The position numbers and the translations under genes were made by a program. Under the pieces are notes generated by a model. The model saw nothing but the letters and a program-made list of their open reading frames with translations. It was not told where the DNA came from and made no database searches. DNA of 64,000 nucleotides from Bimastos eiseni (taxonomy: Eukaryota; Annelida; Clitellata; Crassiclitellata; Lumbricidae): contig OY365811.1 of the NCBI GenBank assembly GCA_959347315.1, positions 30,137,904-30,201,903 on the forward strand. Direction: 5' to 3'. How positions within the stretch are numbered: the first letter of the stretch is position 1; every line of letters starts with the position of its first letter. Positions 47,401 to 57,893 of the stretch are shown piece by piece.

Positions 47401-47885
47401 TTCTTTGTGAACGGTGTGAGTCGGACCCGACTGCTATAAAGATATATGGCGCTGATGGTAACTTGAGAGACGCAATAACGTTGTATCCAGCTATTCATGG
47501 CGACATTTTCAGTGTAATTGAGAAATCAAATGGAAACCTGGTATTGGCCACTATGAATGAAACGCTTAAGACGGACTTGAAGGAGATCGATAGTAATGGG
47601 AGAATTGTACGCCAATACTGTTCACCAGTTTATGGTCATAACGATGTAACTGTTGCAGATGCTTATGGTAGAATCATGATAGCTAGTACGGGCAACAGAG
47701 GCGAGCTTTTAGATTCGGAATTCAATCTCTTGGATTTAACTCTTCCACCCCGGTTTCATAGCTCCGTGCAAATTTCACGTGGAATACACTACAATAGAGA
47801 GAGAAATGAGGTAGTGCGCCTTTATAGAGTGTCAGGTCCTCTTCGAAACAAAGTGTTGACTATCTTTCGTTTCACAGACGAATAA
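41435..47885 (+). CDS. F-box/beta-propeller protein, copy C (intact four-exon gene, 398 aa)
   Basis: The spliced model is 41435-41498, 44670-44728, 45733-45940 and 47020-47885. All introns are GT-AG, with donors GTAAGT, GTAAGC and GTTAGT. Exit phases are 1, 0 and 1, and the total of 1197 nt is exactly 399 codons. Exon 1 starts MSKKRPSTESNDGEQ. Exon 2 adds a basic VKRRRL nuclear-signal-like stretch. Exon 3 is an F-box (LHDLPIEVLECIL ... RVCSRWSSILTTDF). Exon 4 (288 aa) looks like a beta-propeller of NHL style, with NGRIVRQY, VTVADAYGRIMIAS and DSEFNLLDLTL. F-box proteins bind SKP1 and present substrates to SCF ubiquitin ligases; the propeller would be the substrate arm. That role is inferred. 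Parallel exons in copies A and D support the model. An LTR, LINE-encoded or processed origin is excluded by the introns. Confidence 0.82.
42228..44335 (+). mobile_element. LINE copy in intron 1 of copy C
   Basis: Same family as 22.05-24.3 kb. Long stretches match almost base for base (for example LNEELAKVGTWLKTKKLSLN and INIDNQNINCLTATKFFGV). It carries an internal deletion around 42680 that joins the RT start to the GPVVIFVICE/catalytic region. A ~415-bp insertion lies at 43264-43678. The terminal part has a TCAA/TCAG tail (44207-44250). Inactive. Confidence 0.8.
43264..43678. mobile_element. ~415-bp insertion of unknown family inside the LINE
   Basis: Absent from the otherwise collinear LINE at 23.5 kb, so its boundaries are clear. 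It starts near TAGCCGGGGGTACACAGCG and ends ACAGACAGACACACACAGAA then TTTATTTATATAGAAG. Flanks show no long target duplication. The GTTGCACGGG start and CAGACAGA / TATATAGA end are typical of a class of short dispersed invertebrate repeats that I cannot name with certainty. Confidence 0.6.
44423..44611 (+). other. Acidic open frame upstream of copy C exon 2, coding status unresolved
   Basis: A 62-codon Glu-rich frame (EEEESMLEGQTEEQEETED, VDYSEWEQRVEEYDEEV). The corresponding copy D segment (about 51130-51060, minus) also reads acidic (VDYSEAEDEQEAYEEQEV). However, no donor gives a phase compatible with exon 2, so it is probably intronic purine-rich sequence. Confidence 0.3.
44670..44728 (+). 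CDS. Copy C exon 2
   Basis: 59 nt between TTTTCTCCTAG and GTAAGC. Encodes FQQDDYVKRRRLTPACETT. Length is conserved in copies A and D. Confidence 0.8.
44960..45480 (-). mobile_element. LINE C-terminal fragment (RTE/Jockey-like)
   Basis: The minus-strand frame 45191-44964 reads KSVVTGILEGTGRWEGPCSE and WLDDWCG. This resembles the G-x-x-x-GRPR-x-x-WLDD end of a LINE type different from the CR1s here. Upstream minus-strand sequence (to about 45480) is compatible but broken. Confidence 0.5.
45733..45940 (+). CDS. Copy C exon 3: F-box
   Basis: 208 nt between TTTTCATCTAG and GTTAGT. It enters in phase 0 and leaves in phase 1. L-P-x-E-V-L-x-x-I-L at codons 4-13 and V-C-x-x-W near codons 46-50 define a divergent F-box with a longer middle segment (WIEKADFLMSRLI). 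46 of the first 48 codons match copy A. Confidence 0.82.
46381..46438. repeat. CAGA / CT / TA simple-repeat cluster
   Basis: CAGACAGACAGACA, then (CT)n, then (TA)n, directly abutting the MITE. Confidence 0.85.
46439..46949. mobile_element. 511-bp mariner-type MITE in intron 3 of copy C
   Basis: Inverted termini of about 62 bp begin CACGGGTGGGCCAGCATAAA on the left and, read inward from the right, CAGGGTGGGCCAGCATAATA. Both continue through ATGAACCGACTTTGC to CGCCAATATTTGCTAG. TA dinucleotides flank both ends (46437-46438 and 46950-46951), the Tc1/mariner target. No coding capacity. Nothing similar is seen in the shorter aligned flank of copy A exon 4. Confidence 0.85.
47020..47885 (+). CDS. 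Copy C exon 4: propeller-like domain and stop
   Basis: The acceptor is AATTGTTTTTAG. 288 codons run to TAA at 47883-47885, ending LTIFRFTDE (copy A ends LTICRFTDE after its internal TAG). Blade-like repeats are weak but visible as G-x-L-I-I-L-C, G-N-L-V-L-A-T and G-R-I-M-I-A-S strands, each after a polar turn. Confidence 0.8.
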
Positions 47886-48054
47886 CGACTCTAAGAATTG
47901 TTACAGACATTATATTAATTTTGATTATAAAGAGATAAGGCATTTTCTTTATCTTACTTTCGTATCATAACTAACCTTTTATTGTTCTAACTTATTTTGA
48001 TTTTGTATTGTCTCAACGTATCGTATAATTGTTGTATGTACCCTGTCGATTACT

Positions 48055-49602
48055 TACAGCTTTCAAACATCTTTGAACGTATTTTCTATTTAACATGTGC
48101 ATTGGTTTAATAATATTCATGTATTTTGAAAGCCATTTCCATTATTTGCTTCATGGTTTTTGTTCTAATAAATTATGCTAAAGCCTCTTCAGACCATTTT
48201 GTGAAGAAAGATAGTGGTATGTGTATGCATACGAAGTCGAAGCCAATAGTTTTCCATTGCAATATCAACTCAAAGGCTACGCAACACTTACGATATAAAT
48301 GAGCATTTTTGTTATCTACACAACATTGGGCTTCCACATAAAACCGCAAACTGAGTGGGTAGGCCTACGATCTTCTGTCTTCTTAGTCAGAGCAACCTGT
48401 TGATAAGCGCTGCCACTAGTCTAAGAAAGAAACTCTGTTATTAAATGTCATTCGGGTATTTTAATTTTCTTACCTTTCTCAAATTTCCTAAGTTCTTGTG
48501 TCTTTGGCCAATTGACTTAAAGCCTGGCTTCTCAAACGGAACATGTTTCATGACAACAATGTAACTTAAAGTGATCATTATTTTTATCAAACAATACGAT
48601 GACTGCCTCTCTCAAACGCCCAATTCATACATACTAGTCATCAAGCAAATGATGAACAGATGCGGTAGTCGGTTGTGCCGCATTTGTGCATCGTTTGGTT
48701 AATGGTTAGCCAAGCGATGGATTCAGCAAATGAAGATTTGTTATAACTGCCTGTCAACGTATCTCACCCAACGCATTAAGAACATGCACATAAAGTATTA
48801 GACGAGCCGATGACGTTCTGGGAATGCGCTTACAACTTGCTATTCAATAAGCGTAAAATAGTGTTTAAGGCATTGATGACGTGCATCTAAATAAGATCTT
48901 ATAAGATGACGATTGGTGCAGAAGTAATCAGCTGAAATTGCACAGGAAACGATTTGGACTGAAGGAAAGTTTACTTTTGCCAACATAATCGTTTACCATT
49001 GAAATGATGTTCGAGTAGTGGGGATGGTGACGCTTTATATCTAGATAGAGTATCCATCCTATGACATCGTTGCAATCTCAAAGCGCGGTCACTGAAACGA
49101 GTCCTCGTCCTCCGCACACGGAGGTCGGTCCTCTCGGAGGATCTGAGCCGTAGGTCAGACGCGGAGGGGTTTGTCTTACTACTGAGACCACGCAGGTACC
49201 CGGAAACCGTCTGCTGGTGGCGCACCACAAGAAGTCAGTCTTCTCGGGATTTGGTTGTTTGATAACAGGCCCACTTAAAAGGCCACATTGACTAGTTACA
49301 TAGATAACAAACTCCATGAAATCAGCATCATATACATGTGATTATAAACATATAAAAGATTAATAACTTACTAATACTACATTATCGCATATACTACATT
49401 AATACTACATTACAAAGCAAAATATTTTTATAAAAAAAGTGTGAAAATGGGATTGCCTACCTGACACTTGTGACAGAGGTGGGGTTTGATTCCACCACTC
49501 AGAGGGGATTTACGCCCCTTCTTTATGTGGACCGGGAAGTTGACGTGTTGAACAAGATTAACTGATGAGGGGAGATTACACAAAGAAGGATAAACAACAT
49601 GA
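48055..49602 (+). repeat. 3' flank of copy C, direct repeat of 38.80-41.11 kb
   Basis: Collinear with the copy B relic. Near-identity is highest at 49490-49600 versus 41005-41112 and at 48355-48480 versus 39095-39215. The homology ends at about 49602. In copy B, the equivalent end is followed within 350 bp by copy C's exon 1, so B and C were tandem neighbours. Confidence 0.8.
48167..48172 (+). promoter_or_regulatory. Polyadenylation signal AATAAA of copy C
   Basis: 282 bp after the stop codon; conserved in position in the copy A and B 3' flanks. Confidence 0.6.
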
Positions 49603-50745
49603 TCACAGCAGATGCGTAGCTAGGGGGGGCAGAAGGGGACATGTGTCCCCGGGTCCAAGTTGAAAGGGACGCGAAAATGAGGGTTAAAACAATTTTTTTT
49701 TTGATGCAAACTAATTTATCCCAACTAAGTTAGTAAGATTTAATTTTGGCGCCCCCGCCCCAATTTCTTCATCACAAACAGGTTGTAAAGCATGATTTTG
49801 GCGCCCTCGGGCCCCACTGATCAGTGATCACTAAGGGCTAGTAAGGGGCGACATATTACTGATGACGTACAGTGTAGGCCTATCTCCCAATCTACGCATA
49901 TTTCACTGCAAATTCTTATAAAAATTTCCGTTTAAAAATTTGGTCCTTCAGAAAATTCAAGCTAATTTTGTCGTGTTTGCGGGCTTCAATGGGACAAAGA
50001 TCGTCTCAGGGATCTTGCTCTTAGCAACGAACGAGAAACCATTGCGCGTTGTGACCACATGTTGTGCCAGTAAATGATTATCATCCAGTACGACAAAGGC
50101 ACGATGTCACTGTGGCCAGCTACAATAAGAAGGTTGGCACTACACAATGACGCTATTTACCTTTAGTGGCTAGAGACGAAAGATACGAAACTGACCTGAA
50201 AATAGAAAGAGGAGTGGCATAAGGTTGTACCTGTAATTTCGTACGCTATCTATCACTGTAACTCTATTTAAAACACATGCACCGTGTATTATATAATTTA
50301 GTTTGTTTCAACATGATTGTTTCAATAGATAGAACAGAATATGCGCTATTTTGCCGTTATCCAACCGCGCATGCTGTACCTAATAATGGAGAGTTTCTAA
50401 CACAGTGAAATCCACGGATGTAAATAGGCCTAAATGCTTGTTGTGTATAATTATGTCTACAGAAACGCATTTAATTATAATTCTGTCGTTTCGTACTCCT
50501 TCGTTTGTATTTATTTGTCTATAAAAGGCAGTTCAGTTGAGTGTGATGATCTGGTATACATGTACCTGCCTAACGTGATGATCATCTTTAGGCATCTTGA
50601 AGGTCGGTTAGGGACAGGGTCATGATCAGAGTAAGCATCGTGGGGTCGGTCAGGGTCAAGGCTAGAGTTAGTGTAGTTGATAGACATAGGCTTAGGATCA
50701 GCGCAGTCATGGGTAGGGTTGGTCTAGTTTATAGATATAAAGTTG
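49603..50745. other. Unassigned sequence
   Basis: GATGCGTAGCTAGGGGGGGC at 49610 and two TTTTGGCGCCC(C/T)CG blocks (about 49744 and 49798) suggest a small DNA transposon. Clear termini and a target duplication were not found. Confidence 0.35.
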
Positions 50746-50747
50746 GG

Positions 50748-50868
50748 TCACCATTCCTCTGCAGTACAACTGCAATTGCGCCGTCGAGGCGTGTGTATGC
50801 ACTTCTGAGCAAAAGATGTTGGAAGAAGGCGGTATCAAATTTCGGAAATAATAATAATAATAATAATT
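50748..50868 (+). mobile_element. 5'-truncated tRNA-derived SINE
   Basis: Body and tail only: CAGTACAACTGCAATTGCGC, CGTCGAGGCGTGTGT, GGCGGTATCAAATTTCG, then (AAT)n to 50868. It lies directly beside the copy D exon 2 remnant. Confidence 0.75.
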
Positions 50869-50911
50869 TGGAGTTAAAGAACAAAATGTTCTTTCATTTT
50901 GGTGCAATATA

Positions 50912-51352
50912 GCTTCCGTTGTTTCACATGCGGGTGTAAGTTTTCTACGTTTCACGTTGTCATCTTCTTGGAATACAACGAGTAAAGAGACAAACATAAT
51001 AAATATTGTACAAAAGAGGATTACCATCCAAGGATGGTCAAACACATTTTTAAAACGTTCTTCACCTCTTGCTCCTCATATGCCTCCTGCTCGTCCTCCG
51101 CTTCACTATAATCCACCTCCTCATCTTCGATCCCTTCTTCCTCCAGAACATTTAGATCTGACTAAAAAGTAATGGCCCAGAGATAATAATAGCCAGCTGT
51201 TTATCAAATTATAAAGTAGGGGTGCAATTTTATTGAAACTCTTAAACGCATTTTATAATATTAAAAATGTATACTTGTCTCAACTTACAATTTGAGGTTT
51301 CGTTTATTTGCTCGCCGTCATTGGATTCTGCTGATGGTCGTTTCTTCGACAT
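50912..51352 (-). pseudogene. Copy D: truncated F-box gene (exons 1 and 2 only)
   Basis: Exon 1 (51352-51289, 64 nt, minus) encodes MSKKRPSAESNDGEQ and keeps its ATT|GTAAGT donor. The exon 2 homologue (about 50974-50916) keeps the DNVKRRKLTPACETT reading. Its acceptor AG is changed (CGTTG where copy C has CCTAG), and its donor GTAAGC has lost the T (GAAGC). No F-box or propeller exon follows in the window. Upstream minus-strand flank (to about 51520) aligns with those of copies A and C. It is therefore a decayed 5' fragment. Confidence 0.8.
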
Positions 51353-51869
51353 AGCGTATCGAGAGAAATAGGAACTGTAGGCTAGATAGCTCTTAGCCAA
51401 AATCAACTTAAAGAAAATACTAATTTATTTGTGGAAAATGCTGGACAAACTGAAAGAGTTCTACAGTTTTAAACGCGGTTTCAAATGTAAGCCAACTGGG
51501 TCACAGTTAAGTTGTAACTTGATAACGTCTGGAAGACGCAGTAGTTAAATCAGAATCATTACCATGTGTATCTCGTTAGGTTTCCCAAGCCAAATTTCCA
51601 TCGACTGCTGCATGAGAATTGAAAAATTATTGTGCTACTGTAATTCTCAGAAATCATTATTAATGTGATCGCTTTATTGTTTTAGTTGTCAATTTAACAT
51701 CGGAAACACGTCTTAAATCCAAACACATTGACTCACTCATCTAAATTTCAGGCTACTGGTCCACCATCTTTCGCAAAGATAGGAACATCAGAAATGGAAA
51801 TTGAATTGCTATCACCACCAAAGCCCATCTGAAATCAAGACCTCGTCAATCAAAAGAAAATTCCAAAGA

Positions 51870-52615
51870 CTTTGAACTACACTGGGTCATTACTGAAACT
51901 TCTGGCCAAACCTACAAGCTGCTTCATACCTACACCCCTCTCAGCCCCCGATCTCATGCCCAAATTTTCAGATGACGCTTACCTTCTCGCCGGATCATCT
52001 CAAGCTCATACTGTCCAATATGAACTACTTTCAATCTCTACTTGGGCTTCAGCTAATAATTTTACTTTAAATTGCCCAAGATCTGAAGAAATGATCATTT
52101 TCCTCCTGTTATCCCCTCAAGTATTTGGTAGCCTATACCCGAGTTGAGATTTAAAAAATACTTTTTGTCTACTGTCTTCCTTCAAGATAACCTAATACTC
52201 ACAGCTCACATTGACCACCCCTCAGCAACTTGCTCCTCCTCTTTTTATGCCAGCAGAGGGCTAAAAACACGTATTTTCTTTCTCTGCCCTGATAACATAA
52301 TCAAAGCTACTATCCATTTAATTGTAACATACCTCCCCATTCTGATTAGGTCTAATTCTTTTTAAAAGAGCGCCTGGAAAACCCGTAAGAAGAGCCAAAC
52401 GCCTAGGTTGCTTAAAGCAATCCTTCCCAATAGTCTTGAACTTGCAAGCATAGCAGATTACAAAACTACTTTTATCCATTTTACACAAATCCAAGCATTT
52501 TCTTCACCAACTCCTATTCCACTCCGTCCGAACTCAATTCATCAATTAAAACCTAGAGCACAAAACCACGCTCTCCCACCCAAAGAAAAACTCTCAATTT
52601 ATCCCTAGATCATCA
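51870..52615 (+). mobile_element. LINE RT C-terminal fragment of a third type
   Basis: Plus-strand KFSDDAYLLAGSSQAHTVQY corresponds to the catalytic Y-A-D-D-T-Y-L region. It is followed by LLSISTWASANNFTLNCPRS. After frame changes come RAKRLGCLKQSFP (a RRAKRLG-type block) and LKPRAQNHALPPKEKL, the usual end. Several stops. It differs from the CR1 and the 18.8-kb families. Confidence 0.7.
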
Positions 52616-53644
52616 TACAAAAACATTTACTAGTTTGTTTTAATTCTAGCCACAATTAATTATTGATCACTGTCACTCATGTATTAACATTTCTGCGTTA
52701 TTGTCAGATTGTGTTATTTCTTATTAAACGAATATCTAATACTCCACGGACTGGTCATATTATAGGTATTGAGTGGATGTTGAATTTGCTTTGGTGCGCC
52801 ATCGTTGTATACTCATAGCCGTATCAACCCATTGAAAGGCCCATAGGCTTCAAGCTTCTCTGTGCCCCTGGATGCTTGACAACTCTAACGTCCTCCCCAG
52901 TTCCCCCACCAATTTCGCGCTCTCCTTTCGTACAATTATTAAAACAATATTACAAATGAAGCAATAAGTCAAAAGGCAAGCTACCAAGGTCATTGACGAT
53001 ACGAAAACGACAATGAAATGGCCGTAGACAGACGACGAAGAGTGTGCATATGATGCCACAAAGTTAGAAAAAGAACTGGATATAAAACTAGACAATTATA
53101 CGTTCGCTTGAATTTGAAAATCCACCAAAACGACGATGTCAATTGATTTGATTAGCCTCCATAAATTTATGCTACTTGACATAATATTAACCCTGTCGTA
53201 ATTCAACAGTGATGACGCATGGGACTCTGCTTTTGTGGGCTCCTATGCTTCAGCCTAGTCACCTTCATGGATTATACGGCCCTGTGTATACAGGTGCATT
53301 AGACGTAGACGCTATAAAAGTGACTAATCATTTACTTCCGTGTATTGGTTCTCGAACCATCAGATCTGTAATTGTCAGAAAATCGTAGGCTGTAAGTGTA
53401 GCGGTATATCGTCTTATGCTGAGCATTAATTGGGTGAAAAGACCTGTATTGCATTGGATGAAAGAAGATAAGAAAAATAGGCCTACTAATGATTTTGTAG
53501 TTAAGTCGTATTTTGTAATTAAATAATGTCAAACAATATAGTTCTACAACATCACAAACAATGCCTAATTTCCTAAAGTGGTTTCCTTTAATCTATAATA
53601 TTAGGCCTTATCTGGACCCAGAGAGGTGACGTGTAGATCTGAAT
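52616..53644. other. Unassigned sequence
   Basis: A minus-strand frame at 53095-52850 has one hydrophobic segment (FIVVFVSSMTLVACLLTYCF). It has no supporting context, and I do not call it a gene. Confidence 0.35.
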
Positions 53645-53652
53645 GACTCCAG
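53645..53652. repeat. 8-bp target-site duplication, left (GACTCCAG)
   Basis: Identical to 54539-54546. Confidence 0.85.
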
Positions 53653-54538
53653 CAGGCCCGGATCTAGGCCTAGGCGAAGTAGGCGAAGTGGTAGGCGACG
53701 GCCTAAGGTGTCAAATTTCGCAATTATTAAGGGGCGGCACTTTTATAGTTTTATTGAATCCAATTAAATAAATATGCATAGCGTAGGAAAATAATATTTT
53801 CTTAGACTGCAGTATTCTATATTATTTTCAAATATAAATATTTTCTTCATTGAAATATATTTTTTTCTTTTCGATAAATTATTATAGTTCATCTGCTTCT
53901 TCTCCTTTAACATACTCAACAAAAATCTTTATAATCGATTTCGATTCACATTTCATCAATTAAGTTCAGCTTCCGGTTATGAGCGCCTTCTTATTCAATA
54001 TCAGTTAAAAACTTAAAGCTTTAAATTTAATGGAAATAGGATATCTAATTACAATTAATTCCCTTAAATGCGAGAAATATCCTAACCAAATGGCGGATGG
54101 TAGAGGAAGAAAGAGGCAGCAATTGTCTGGGTCAGATTAAAAAATAATTGAGACTTGGACGTGAATCATCTGCGGCCACGATTTCGATCGAGAAGAAAAA
54201 TACAGGTCAACTAAATATGGAAGAAGTAATTCAGAAGTTTGCAGCATTGAAAGCCAGAAAAGTGAATTTTCAATAAATAATGGGTCATTTAATTGAAAAA
54301 GAATTATAAAACAATTCTGCAATTTCTGTTTCTAGTTCTTCTATGTCAGACTACATGCTCAATAGAATATTTTCATGTTTAGAATTTCAATATACACTGC
54401 TTAGTATGTTTAGCAAGTAAATAGTGCTCAGAATCTCGTTGTCTTGTTTGTGTTAAATTTTTGGGGGAGGGGGAGGGCGGGACGGGGCAGTAACATTACA
54501 TCTCGCCTACTTACGAAAATTCCATAGAACAGGGCCTG
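53653..54538. mobile_element. 886-bp non-autonomous hAT-like element
   Basis: Flanked by perfect GACTCCAG duplications. Ends are imperfectly inverted: CAGGCCCGGATCTAGGC on the left, and CAGGCCCTGTTCTATGG read inward from the right. Both reach GTAGGCGA about 30 bp in. A short internal frame at 54090-54135 begins MADGRGRKRQQLSGS, resembling the N-terminus of hAT-type transposases, and then hits a stop. It is likely an internally deleted derivative of an autonomous element. Confidence 0.8.
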
Positions 54539-54546
54539 GACTCCAG
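54539..54546. repeat. 8-bp target-site duplication, right (GACTCCAG)
   Basis: Second copy of 53645-53652. Confidence 0.85.
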
Positions 54547-54834
54547 ATTGTCCTTGTCTATCGCCAAAGTCCTTGTATAGGCTAACGGCGTAGTCCTTCC
54601 TCGCTCGGAAGTCTAAAACCAGTGAAGTGTAACTCGTCCGAGAGAATTGCAGGGTATCCATCGTCGAACGTAAGCACAATATATCCACAGAGCATCTTCA
54701 AACGAGGTAAATGCAAACGGATAAAACGCTTTGCTGGTCAACGCCTCAACGGTCGAAGTTACGAGAACGCATTAAACGTATTACCGAGCACCAAGATAGC
54801 CCTAGTTAGGAACCTATATTAAGTTGCAATAGGA

Positions 54835-55140
54835 TACATAGGGGTGGATCATGGTGTAGTGCAATGTCATACGGATATTTGTGGGTTAAAGATAAGATAT
54901 TCTTGACAAGATTCCTAATTTTTTGGCAATATTCGCTGAGATACTTTGGATATGATCACTCCATGTAAGATTCGATCTGGTCTACATGAACACCAAGCAA
55001 TTTGGTTGAGATGACTCTAGGAATTTGGACAGTTTAAATTAAGTATACCGTTATTAAGAGGGGATAGCTTACGATGGGAAATAAATAGAACGTAGTTAGT
55101 CTTCTTAGCATTTAAAGATAGTTTTTCATTTTAAACCAAT
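54835..55140 (-). mobile_element. LINE RT fragment
   Basis: The minus strand reads KLSLNAKKTNYVLFISHRK (55125-55068), the segment just after the catalytic motif of the 18.8-kb-type LINE. A broken HLNQIAWCSC...HGVI stretch follows. Confidence 0.65.
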
Positions 55141-55149
55141 GATGTCTTT

Positions 55150-55260
55150 CTTTATGCAGTGCCTTTAGATGATGCTGAAGTCAATCCGGGAGCGCCTCTG
55201 ATTAGATATCTTGTAGGGGCGCTATATTAAATCGATATTAATTAAATGATTGATTGATTG
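55150..55260 (+). mobile_element. CR1-type 3' terminus with (GATT)n tail
   Basis: TCTTGTAGGGGCGCTATATT followed by AAATGATTGATTGATTGA, as at 30955-31027. Confidence 0.5.
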
Positions 55261-57893
55261 AGCGGAGAAGAGCAGAGGCAGATCTTTAGCAATGCTCTTA
55301 AAAGGAAGGAAAGTAGTTCAGTATGCACGAAAACGCTGGAACTTTAGGCCAAATCATATAAAAATAAGAATATATAGAAAGGCTAATACACACGAAAGTC
55401 TGAGAACAAAACCAAGGCTGACATTTTCATCCAGTCACCATATTAAGCGGATTCCTCGTTTTAACAATGATAACGATTAGGTAATTATGTCAGGCGCCAT
55501 CCAATATTCTTTGTACGTGCCTCGGCCTTTTTCGAGCGGCCTGTTTTTCGTCTGCTTTTATCGGATTCTCACCTCAATAGACCAATCGTTTTAAAAAGCC
55601 ACAGTACACGTAAGACCCACAGTGGTCAAATTCATCCGTATCTCGCTGGATCTAAGATGTAGCCTTGCGATCTTGTGATCCGCCACTTGTTCCTTAAGAT
55701 CTGCTACCTTGAAGCTGAGCTCCCGTCACCAAAAGGTGTTTTGACCACAAAAAGCAAACAATTCACCATGTATTACGCATTTCCTCCTGTTCCTAGAATA
55801 GTGAATCGCTAGGTAGCTCATGAGTCGTACATTCGCCAGATATGGTCGGATTGAACAGTTGCAACAAAAATTAAGATATACTCAGCCTCTGGATGAGTAA
55901 TTGACCATCGAAAAGGCCTACTGAGGTGGCCATACAACAATACTGCAGTAATTCAGGCACGCTACTAAGAGTAGTTTTTATTATCGTCACATTGTTAACA
56001 AAACAATTAATGCAATACCAATACGGTGAACAGAGTTCGTCACCATATGCCTGTTTCAGGTATTAAGTTTCAACGGAATTTATTAACAGGAAATATCTGC
56101 TTCCTCACATCGTAAGGTTCCCGTTTCCGAGGGAGAACAAGAAAGTAGCTTAATAAAAATGATAAGATAAAACCTGTTCTTTATTATTTCAAACTGACAA
56201 GTGCCAGTAGGATCACATGACAGGATGGTAACATACGATAACAAGCTTGACAGGAGTCGAATTTAACTAAATGGCAAATTGCAAGGCGCCAATCTGTCTT
56301 ACAGCACCTATTCCTACGCCACCTAGCGAACAATAGGACAGATTGATTATTGAGGGGCTTACGGGCATCGATCCCGCTTCCTATTTGATGTTTCACTCTC
56401 CAGGCCAGGTTGTTGCCAATGCTCCAACCTCCCCACTCGTCACACACAAATTTATGGTGAATAAGAGAAGATGGATACAAAGCGGACAGCCTTCGGATCA
56501 TCTGTCGATATGGAGTCTTTGAGTTTTAGCTATACCAGACATATGACCAATCTCAATGAATAAACTACGTGTCGTTTTGAGCACTTGAGCAGTCCTAAGA
56601 GGCGACGTTTGGTTCCGGGTTTCGAAAACATAGAGAGGTTGGGATAGAATTGCACGTACATTTAATAAGTTGACTCCGCTTAGGCCGACTACAAAGGAAG
56701 GAGAGATTAAAAGAAGTGATCGCAATATAACATAACCGCAAGGTTAGGATAAGATTTCTAGAAAGTATGACCACCTGCAATTATATGGACATTGATAACA
56801 TCTGAAAACTTAACAAATGACGAAAGAAATGCGAGCTCATGGGCTCCATGCACCTTAAACGAAGTTATGTCTGTGTTGAGAATCTAAATATCTCTTCTCT
56901 CTCCACCTTAATAACATGTTCCCCAAATATAAGATATAGTTACCCTATATAATGTCTGATTGTGTCCTGTTCCGGGAGATGTCTTTGTTCCAGTCTCTCG
57001 TTCCTGATTCTGATCACAAAATTGTTGTCCCAGTCACTCTAATATTTTTTCATCTACCATTATTAATGCAGTATCCAAGTGGAGTCCGCGTCCAATGCTG
57101 CTCTGGGCTCAAGAATTCAATCAGAAGAAATGAATGTCTCCTTTATGTTCCACAATGCACGGATGTTGGAAACTACAAGTTTCGTCTGTAGAAAGTTAGT
57201 TTTAACATTCTGCGAGGTATGGCATGCATTCAAAATGCGACAAATGAGCTATATTAAAAGCCTCGATTAAATTTAAATTTATTTGTCGTTATATCGTAAT
57301 TACCATATACGATCTAATGATTTCTATTCAACCCTTCATAATTTAACGTTTCTTAAAAATCCTACTCTAATCTTTAAAGCTTTCTTCAAGGTCTCTCCAG
57401 CTAACACGTTCAGTTGGAAACCTTTCGGTAATCTGGTCAAATGATCAACTTCGTTGTTTAAACCGTGTAACCTCTAAATTCATAATACCCAGCCGTGGAA
57501 ACGAGCAAATCGTCCGCTCTCCCTCAATCTCAAGACATCTTTCGCATCGGCTCCTCGTACATTGCCACCCTACGTCTATTCCAAACTTGTTTGCAATTGC
57601 TCCATTGTCATCTATCTCCAAAGCGCTGACTGCAATTCAGCAAAGCGGAAGCTGCTTCGTTTCAGTTTCTTATTCAATGGAGCATGCACATACAATCTAC
57701 ATGTACGTAACGACCGGAAGTAACTTCACCATCTTCGGGAGCAATTGCAAGAGATTGCTTTATGTTATGACATTGGAAAGGGGTAAGCAAACACCGAATA
57801 TATATACATATGTATATAGGCCTATCTCTGATCTATCCCACAGCATCTGTTAAAATGCCATTAATACGTCAGCGACCGATTATCTCTATCATA
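55261..57893. other. Unassigned intergenic sequence and probable 3' UTR of the downstream gene
   Basis: No recognised exon or transposon protein. The part nearest 57893 should include the 3' UTR of the minus-strand secreted-protein gene. A minus-strand GGGATCGATGCCC at about 56370 resembles a pol III B box, but no A box supports it. Confidence 0.35.

Noticed and set aside
52850..53095. Minus-strand frame with one hydrophobic helix, GPCR-like at first sight
   Set aside because: Only one membrane-like segment and no conserved receptor motif or neighbouring exon.
56330..56460. Possible tRNA or SINE head on the minus strand (GGGATCGATGCCC)
   Set aside because: B-box-like word only; no A box at the right distance and no cloverleaf.
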